DNA of 25,564 nt from Aureococcus anophagefferens (Eukaryota > Sar > Pelagophyceae > Pelagomonadales > Pelagomonadaceae): the NCBI RefSeq assembly GCF_000186865.1, contig NW_008705586.1, positions 99,619 to 125,182 of the forward strand. Reading direction: 5' to 3'. Of this stretch, positions 19,766 through 25,564 are shown piece after piece. The translations under genes were made by a program, and so were the position numbers. The first letter of the stretch is position 1. Each line of letters begins with the position of its first letter. Below the pieces are notes generated by a model. That model worked only from the letters and a program-made list of their open reading frames with translations. It was not told the DNA's origin and searched no databases.

Positions 19766-20746
19766 CGAGCTCATTGGACGTTCACCACCGACGGCCCCAA
19801 CAAGGGCTGCCCCGCGGCGGCAACGACGACGGGCTGCCCGTAGAACCGGCCACGCTCGCGGCGCACCTTCGGCTGTGCGCGAAGAAGTAGAGAGTGCGCG
19901 CCATGGTCCAAAAACCATGATCAGCAGACCATGCAAACGACGCTATCGACACCGATGTCGATTTCGAGCGGCTGTATCTGGGCCGAAATGCGATATTTCG
20001 CATTTCAGGCGAGGCGCTGATTGGCTACGCAATGGTTCCAGCGCTTCTCGCCGCGGCCGCTGGAGGCGGCCAAGACCGCTCCCCGCGGGTGCGCCCCCGC
20101 GCCACCCCCGCCCCAGGGGCCCCTGGGACACGTCCGGCCAGGCGCCGGGGCCGAGGACGTCAGCCCTGAATTAACCGGAGTTTGAGGGGGGGGGCAACCG
20201 CAACCCTAGCCCCCTAAAAAAATCAACTTTGAAGCTCCTTCAAGATAGCAAAAGGCTATTTTCAGGGCAAACTGCAACACCGCCGCTTACCTTGTCAAAC
20301 TGCCCTTCAAGCCCCCTGAAAGTCCGTAATCTTTAGTTGTTGATTTATACGTTAAGAGGAGTGCAGTGTCTTCTCCATAGTGTGACGTCGCGATGATGAG
20401 GGAGCAAGGTAATGTAAATTGTTGGGATGATGATGATTGAGACTAGTACCCTACTCAGATAGATCCCTTTTTAAAGTTCACTATACTGACCACAAGGAAT
20501 CCCCTTTGCAAAATTCTGTGTTTACTAAGTTAGAAAAATGTTCGAATTAAATTCGAGGGCCTGTTCCACGCGTCCTAACGCGTCGGTTTCTGAGGGCTTG
20601 GAACAACGCGGATTAACTTGTCCTCCCCGAAGCCCCTCAGCTCAAGTCAGCTCCATATTGTACTGGCGTAAATGCAATTTGAAGGCAGTGTCAGCGACCT
20701 CTATATCCTGTCGCTAATTATAGCTGGCGCGTTAACCAGGGCTGCG

Positions 20747-23717
20747 ATGCGTTCGATCGGGATAAGCAGAGAGCCTTTGCCGAAGTCTGGACGACAGCCT
20801 TTCGAACGCCCGCAAGGCCTCCGAGCTCTGTCTGGTTCCAAGTCCGTAGAGGTGAGTCGATCATTCAATCCTAATCCCAGATTGGGATGGGAATGTGCAA
20901 AAATTAGATATAATTGGCGCGTAGGATGCATTCTTTCGGGACATCCGCGGGCCCGAAAAAAAAAATTTGCCGAAAGGGCCGCGGTTCCCAACTAGCCGGA
21001 TTTTCGATCATCCGGCAGACCACTTCTCATACACTATTCGGCAAAAGCCAGGAAGGCCGCTTTTTATGTCAGGTGCATCAATTGACACAGGTTCGAGAAG
21101 GTTTGCGACGAAACGATGGCCGTTCCAACCCATTCAAGGAACGACGGCCGTTCCTTGTTCAACGCCGACAGCAGGAGGTACACGGCCGCGGCGGAAAATA
21201 GAGCTGGGCATGTCAACACTGGTCCCCCCGATGGATGCTGAGGTCGAACAGCTGTTGATTCAAATCAATAATCTGTCGGTACGGGTTGAACAAGCTGAAA
21301 ATGAGCTCATCTCAATCAAACGGACCAAAGCATCAAACATTGTTGGTGCCCAAATGCAGGATGTGGTAAATACGGGATCACCAGCTGTGCTGGCGACTGC
21401 GCGCAAAAGGGCACCAAGGAACAAAGGCGCGTCTGACATCGATCATGGGATTGAGCTTTGGGACCAAGCTAGTGTCAAGCAAGACTGCCAGCTGGTTGAT
21501 AGCGCACTAATTGGGGTTGGTCGCATGCTGCTTAAACTAGAAATGGCGCATGGCCAAATAGTGAACTCAAAAGAGGAACACGAAACGCAGTCAGCGATCA
21601 TGACTGAAGCCATCGCACGTGGCTTTCTTTGCCGCGCACGGCGTGTGCGATGCGCGGCGGCTCTTTGGAAGACGCGGAATCATCTGTTTAGTTTTGTACT
21701 TCACACAACGCGCTTTGAGATACTGCGACAGCGGAAAATGGACAATATCGTGCGTGCAAGCAGCACTGAACGCGAGGTCAGGCGCACACAGCGCTGCTTT
21801 GGAGCATGGTATATGGAGGCGCTAGCGCAACGGGGACATGTAGAGTACATCCGCACGGCGAGCCGCACGGCTGCGGCTAAACGTGATAGGACTATGCTGC
21901 GCAAAGTTCTGCGAGCCTGGCGCAGGGATTGCGTAGGGCCTCAGTCAGTGCGGAGTTGCCGACAACGACGCGCCGAGGCACTTCATGCTGCTCGCAGTCG
22001 CGTCCAGGAGGTCGAGGGTCTAATCTGCGCCAGAAAGAAAGCTGCTGGTGAGCCTGCAGAGCGACTCATAATCACTAATGACATGGTCTACCGTGAAATG
22101 AGTCGGACAATCTATCACGCGGCCTTGAAGAAGCAAGTTTGGTGGTGCATGCGACACCATTTTGTCGCGCTACGGCGGGCAGTCACAATGCAGATTGCAG
22201 CGTCAGAAATGGCCATAAAGCATTATAGGACTACTGTATACGGGTTTGTTTTCTACCCTTGGACGGAATATCTCTACACCTCACCGAACGCCACGCTGAA
22301 TCGAAAGCTGTGGCCGCGACCTCGATGCTATGTGCCACGCTACTCGCAGCGGCTGGTTGATCGATTCGTCCGCAAGCGTGTTCGCAGGCACCTTATTCAA
22401 CCCTACTGGGCGCATTGGCGACAGCGGTATGACGCATGGGCGGCAGGGCGGAAACTTCGAACCTGTCTTGATGCAAGAACCCGTCTGGCTCACTGGGGTT
22501 GTTGGCGCAAAGCCGTCACGCGGCGCCACGAGCTGAGGTCGAAGGCCGTAAAAGCTTGGCACGAGACAGGTCGTCAGCTTCTTGGCAGACCTCTACGAGC
22601 TTGGTACCTCTTTACCAGGACACGTCGCATACGGCGAATGGACCAGAGGCGACTTGTAGCAACACACGCGCGTGCGCGTGAGCGCCGCCTGAGACAGAAG
22701 CTAATGCGAGCCTGGCACCACCAGGCTATCTATGGGCGTGTCGAGGGGCTTTACACACGCGCGGAGCTCGTTAGGTCTCTGGCTGAGCTCCAGGCACACG
22801 GCAGAAGGCTCGAGGCGCGTGCGGAGGCCCATGCAGCCGCATGCGAGGACGCAACGAGGCGCCTTGAGGACGAACGTGGCCGCGCGACGCGCGCTGGTGC
22901 TCGCCTAAAGGATCGAGATGATCACGCGACGCGCATGCATTTGGCAATCCACCATGCTGAGGCTGAGATTGATCGCATTTGCTCTGCTATTGAGTGTGTT
23001 GCAAAGCTTCATCCCAATGCTGCCCGCACAGCGCTCATCCGATCCTTGAGTGAACATAACACACACAGCGGTATCCGCGAAGTTGACAAAACTGACCAGT
23101 CACGGAAGCTTCCATTTAAACCTGAATCTTTTCTGCATGAATTGGTTCGTGTAGATGATGATGTCGCAGAAGCCTCCACCACTCCGCAAAAGAGCAAAGA
23201 TGCGCAGGGCCATGACAACCCCCCTTATGAGGACGTGGATGGTAAGCTCCTTGATGAAGGTGTCGATGTTGACCGCGAGGTCCTGATGCTCCGAGTAAGA
23301 TTCGTTCTCGACCAGGCTTCATCCGACTTCCGCACATTCTCTCATTTTGGAGGCAAAATGCTTTACAGCGTCGAGCGACAGGATGATGATCTCGACGCTG
23401 ATTCACCCCTAGTCGAGGTTTCTACCCAAAAAGAGGTCTGGAGGTCCGTTTCACGGGATGATTCCGTAGATAAGGTGCTTAAGATGGTTAGAGATCTCAA
23501 GGAAGGCTGGCAGATGTGGGATTTCCTAGTAAAGGGTGATGTCTCCGTTCTAAACGAAAAGCATGCAATTGCATGGAAAGACATGGAAGGTGTCGCCATT
23601 GATGTTGACGCCAAATGGTCTTCCCTTAAAGCAAGCACGCTGTCAGGTGCGCAGCGTCTTGCTACATGGGGCGAGTTCCTGCGCGCCCTCAAGCACCCTG
23701 GGCAACAAGCCCTGTAA
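20747..23717 (+). CDS. Tryptophan-repeat protein resembling SFI1/IQ centrin-binding proteins
   Basis: Two exons, 20747-20851 and 20925-23717, give 965 residues. The 73-nt intron has a strong donor (GAG then GTGAGT) and acceptor (GCGTAG), and joins SGSKSVE to DAFFRDIRGP in frame. The N-terminus is Pro/Arg-rich with a notable IFDHPADHFSYTIRQKPGRP block. A coiled-coil stretch (EVEQLLIQINNLSVRVEQAE) follows. The middle has an IQ-like EAIARGFLCRARRVR and many repeats of the type LRAWRRD, FGAWYME, YWAHWRQRY, HWGCWRKAV, VKAWHETG, LRAWYLF and MRAWHHQ, as in SFI1 proteins that bind centrin at centrosomes or basal bodies. A second coiled coil and an acidic C-terminal domain end it. I cannot name the orthologue; a basal-body or axonemal role is inferred. 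An ATG at 20672 in the same frame is an alternative start that would add a hydrophobic 25 residues. Confidence 0.6.
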
Positions 23718-24675
23718 CAGTCGTAGCGACTTGACAGGGGACGACCGCTCTGGGATAGAAAGGCGAGCCTTCTGCTTGCCTTTTGGCTACCTGGTGGTCC
23801 TCTTATAGGTATCCCTCTGTCTCCCCTCCAAGCAGCAAGCTCAGCGCCCTGAGTTGGCCAATTCCGCCTTAACTCCCCCAGTTATCAGGCTACTCCCCCG
23901 GTGGCGATGCGCGACAAGTACGCCCGCTGATGTCGTTCCGGCCCCTCATGTCGCTCGGCGGGCTTGATTAGAGGCTAGCCCACCGAGGCCGTTTCGCGGT
24001 GCCCTAAACGTTTTTAATGGGGCGGGCTCCGTCCGCGGTCGACCCGGGGGGGTTTCTCGCTCTATTTAGTTACTATGATGCGCTTAGAACGTGGGGAAGG
24101 GCTAGCGGGCGCGTTCCTCTGTTCCCGGGGGGTGGATCGGTACCGTCCCGGGGTTTGTCGCGGGAGTTCTTGGGTGTCGCTGGGTCGATCGCGGTCGTAT
24201 GTCGGTTTACCCCCGGCCAAACGCCAGCAGCTTATAACATTTGGCCATCACCGCAACAAGGCGGAACTTAAGCGAATCATCCTCGCACTTCAACACCATA
24301 CGGAGAATACCCCCCGCAAAATTTCCCGCGATCGAGCTAATCACACTTGTCGATGGTTCAGGATCGCCGGTAGGGTCGTTGCGCGACCCGCTGAAGCCGT
24401 TTGAGTCTCGACAGTATTGGTACGCATAGTTGTGCCGCGTGGTTTGGCCTGCAACGGCGCGGAACGCATTCGCGGCGAGCGGTAACGTGCTCAGACCGCA
24501 CGCTTTGCGCGTGGTTCAGCGATCGAGCCGTTCTCGCGTTCTGCATCGATTCCAGTGCTTTTGCTTCGCGTACGTCGGGCCACAAGGGTTTGGAAGCTGC
24601 TGTGAGCAGCTGACGCTATACCTTTGCCGTGCTCGTTCGTGTCGTGCACTCGTTTCCTGCCTCGATACAGCCGAT
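23718..24675. other. Intergenic region with one hairpin
   Basis: Downstream of the W-repeat gene. An imperfect hairpin, CTCGG-C-GGGCT paired with AGCCC-A-CCGAG around 12 nt, lies at 23954-23987. Open frames at 24017-24404 are short and unrecognised. Base composition rises in GC toward the right edge, where repeat-derived sequence begins. Confidence 0.4.
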
Positions 24676-25251
24676 ATGGCGCGCGACGACCGCGGCGGTT
24701 TGACAGTGCTTACGGACGCGATGCGGCTCGTCGAGGGCGAGGACGATGGTGAAGAACCTGCTGCCGCAGGCGCAACGCGTGTCGTCCCCGTGCGACGTAA
24801 CGTGTATTTGGTGCCAGGGTCGATCTTCGACCTGAGCGGCCAATGGAAGCGGGGCGCCATAGAATCGAAAGATACATCTGCCGAGACAATTCGACTTAGA
24901 AATTCTGCTCCCACGTGGTTTGCTTCGCCCGCCGCTGCCCCCGCGCCACCGCGCCCGCTGCGCGCCTTGCAACGCCGCGCGCAGCGCTGCAACGCAGCCG
25001 CAAAGGCAACGATCGAAGGCCTTGCAAGGCTCGACGATGCCGAAAGCGCGCGCGGCAACGAAAAGCGCCAATTTTCGCATCAAAAAGGGGCGAGGCGGCA
25101 AACACGCGGCCAACCAAGGTCGCATCCGCGCAGATTCGATGCGAAGCAACCCACGCGTCGTCGAGCAAAGTTACGGGCACGTTCAACACATCACCCGGTT
25201 GACTCAAACCGGTTTGGAAGGCCGAGAGGTACTCCTCGACGGCGCCCATAA
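24676..25251 (+). CDS. Hypothetical protein, uncertain
   Basis: The open frame continues upstream to 24430, but the first convincing Met starts MARDDRGGLTVLTDAMRLVE. The first 75 residues look protein-like (RRNVYLVPGSIFDLSGQWKR). After about residue 76 it becomes Ala/Arg/Pro-rich, and the reading frame at 25037-25291 is the more plausible one. An intron joining the two is possible, but I could not place it. I recognise no domain. It enters the dispersed repeat at its 3' end, so it may belong to a mobile element. Confidence 0.25.
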   Translation: MARDDRGGLTVLTDAMRLVEGEDDGEEPAAAGATRVVPVRRNVYLVPGSIFDLSGQWKRGAIESKDTSAETIRLRNSAPTWFASPAAAPAPPRPLRALQRRAQRCNAAAKATIEGLARLDDAESARGNEKRQFSHQKGARRQTRGQPRSHPRRFDAKQPTRRRAKLRARSTHHPVDSNRFGRPRGTPRRRP

Positions 25252-25291
25252 CCGGCCAAAGTTCGAAATAGCTCGATCGCGGGAAATTTAG
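25037..25291 (+). CDS. Small basic ORF overlapping the dispersed repeat
   Basis: An 84-residue frame beginning MPKARAATKSANFRIKKGRG and ending in HNRPKFEIARSREI. Its C-terminal 40 residues are encoded by the dispersed repeat (25167-25310). In copy 1 the same frame is broken by an 8-nt insertion. Of the three base differences between copies, one is silent and two change residues in this frame, giving no sign of protein-level constraint. It may be a relic of a transposon ORF or the last exon of the hypothetical gene starting at 24676. Confidence 0.25.
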   Translation: MPKARAATKSANFRIKKGRGGKHAANQGRIRADSMRSNPRVVEQSYGHVQHITRLTQTGLEGREVLLDGAHNRPKFEIARSREI

Positions 25292-25310
25292 CAAGGCTAT
25301 TCTCTACATG
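25167..25310. repeat. Dispersed repeat, copy 2
   Basis: It pairs with 3616-3767 at 141 of 144 aligned positions and lacks that copy's 8-nt insertion. Homology stops in both at CTCTACATG. In this copy that ATG opens the frame that runs to the window end. Confidence 0.85.
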
Positions 25311-25564
25311 ACGCACGCAGCAAACACAGCCGTGACTTCAGCAAAAATAGCAGCACAGAAAGCAGTAAAACAACGAGCAGCGTCCGCGCCGGGTCTGCAC
25401 GTGCACCCAGGCGACTGGGTCACTGTGCGCCTCAAAGGCCTTCGCAGAGCATGGGCGAGTCGCCTCTTTCGGCGCGCAATGCGGGTGTCTCGGGGCATAC
25501 GATCGTCCCTGCTTCCTCCGCTGGACACCGCGTGCTGGCATGTCGATGAATATAAGCAAATCAG
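25310..25564 (+). CDS. Partial ORF running off the right edge
   Basis: Starting at an ATG around 25308-25310 (MTHAANTAVTSAKIAAQKAV), the frame stays open for 85 codons to the window end. It includes HVHPGDWVTVRLKGLRRAWA and PPLDTACWHVDEYKQI. The composition looks coding (Lys/Ala-rich helix, then a hydrophobic/basic stretch), but I recognise no family. It abuts the end of the dispersed repeat, so it may be part of the same mobile element or a host gene interrupted by it. The 3' end is unknown. Confidence 0.35.

Larger units (their letters stand above)
18128..20746. other. Gene-poor region with palindromes, degenerate repeats and TE debris
   Basis: This 2.6-kb stretch starts right after DYNC2I1. 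A 67-residue minus-strand frame at 18365-18162 (with WRYMQLRVGAIIKIQF) looks mildly coding-like but is unrecognised. Palindromes lie at 18472-18542, a diverged tandem at 18587-18652 and a possible hAT fragment at 19469-19765. The words CAACACCGCCGCT and TGCCCTTCAA recur near 18635 and 20280 in direct orientation, suggesting related repeat debris on both sides. The stretch 20040-20160 is extremely GC-rich, and 20330-20640 shows nothing. Confidence 0.45.

Noticed and set aside
18587..20330. Composite element bounded by the CAACACCGCCGCT-containing segments
   Set aside because: The two segments are only patchily similar, and no duplication or matching termini were found at the outer edges.
20415..20470. 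C/D-box snoRNA suggested by TGATGATGA
   Set aside because: The TGATGA run looks like a simple trinucleotide repeat; no D box with terminal stem is positioned correctly.
24896..25294. Minus-strand frame over the dispersed repeat (begins LNFPRSSYFELWPVMGAVEE)
   Set aside because: It looks protein-like, but comparison of the two copies gives two silent and one replacement change plus a frame-breaking insertion; this is too little to claim coding, and the downstream part is Ala/Arg filler.

Overview
The window is nuclear DNA of a compact eukaryotic genome. Evidence for this is the set of recognisable eukaryotic proteins (26S proteasome lid, chromosomal passenger complex, TRAPP tethering complex, dynein-2), most of them split by short introns of about 34-91 nt. 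A dynein-2 intermediate chain and a probable SFI1-type centrin-binding protein point to a flagellated (ciliated) protist or alga. The lineage cannot be fixed from sequence alone. Some splice donors appear to be GC rather than GT, a habit reported for haptophytes and dinoflagellates among others; that is a hint only. No bacterial-style operon, CRISPR array, rRNA or tRNA gene was seen.

Layout from left to right: (1) RPN12/PSMD8 on the minus strand, six exons, 494-1540. (2) A 1.6-kb Mutator-like mobile element at 1808-3429, with about 80-bp terminal inverted repeats built of GGGTTTAG-containing blocks and a 9-bp target-site duplication. It carries a very GC-rich gene for a DEK_C plus zinc-finger protein. 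(3) A dispersed 150-bp repeat, whose second copy lies at 25.2 kb. (4) An INCENP homologue with an internal SAP domain and a C-terminal Aurora-binding IN-box, plus strand, 3979-5466. (5) A long convergent gap. (6) TRAPPC8/Trs85 on the minus strand, eight modelled exons, 6935-12436. (7) A drug/metabolite-superfamily (nucleotide-sugar or phosphate translocator type) transporter on the minus strand, 13102-14538. (8) A hairpin-rich divergent intergenic region with a 248-bp MITE. (9) DYNC2I1/WDR60 on the plus strand, 15487-18127. (10) A 2.6-kb gene-poor stretch with palindromes, degenerate repeats and a possible hAT transposase remnant. (11) A two-exon gene for a W-repeat/SFI1-like protein, 20747-23717. 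(12) A repeat-derived right edge with low-confidence ORFs, one running off the window.

The host genes are unrelated housekeeping and cytoskeletal genes rather than a functional cluster. Two of them (DYNC2I1 and the SFI1-like gene) fit cilium or basal-body work, INCENP acts in mitosis, and TRAPPC8 and the transporter act in the secretory pathway. The most unusual items are the Mutator-like element with its cargo gene, the GC-AG introns supported by protein alignment, the SAP/IN-box INCENP architecture, a 37-bp near-identical element at almost the same distance (~115 bp) upstream of two neighbouring start codons, and the new-looking MITE. All protein identifications come from memory of family motifs; no search was run.
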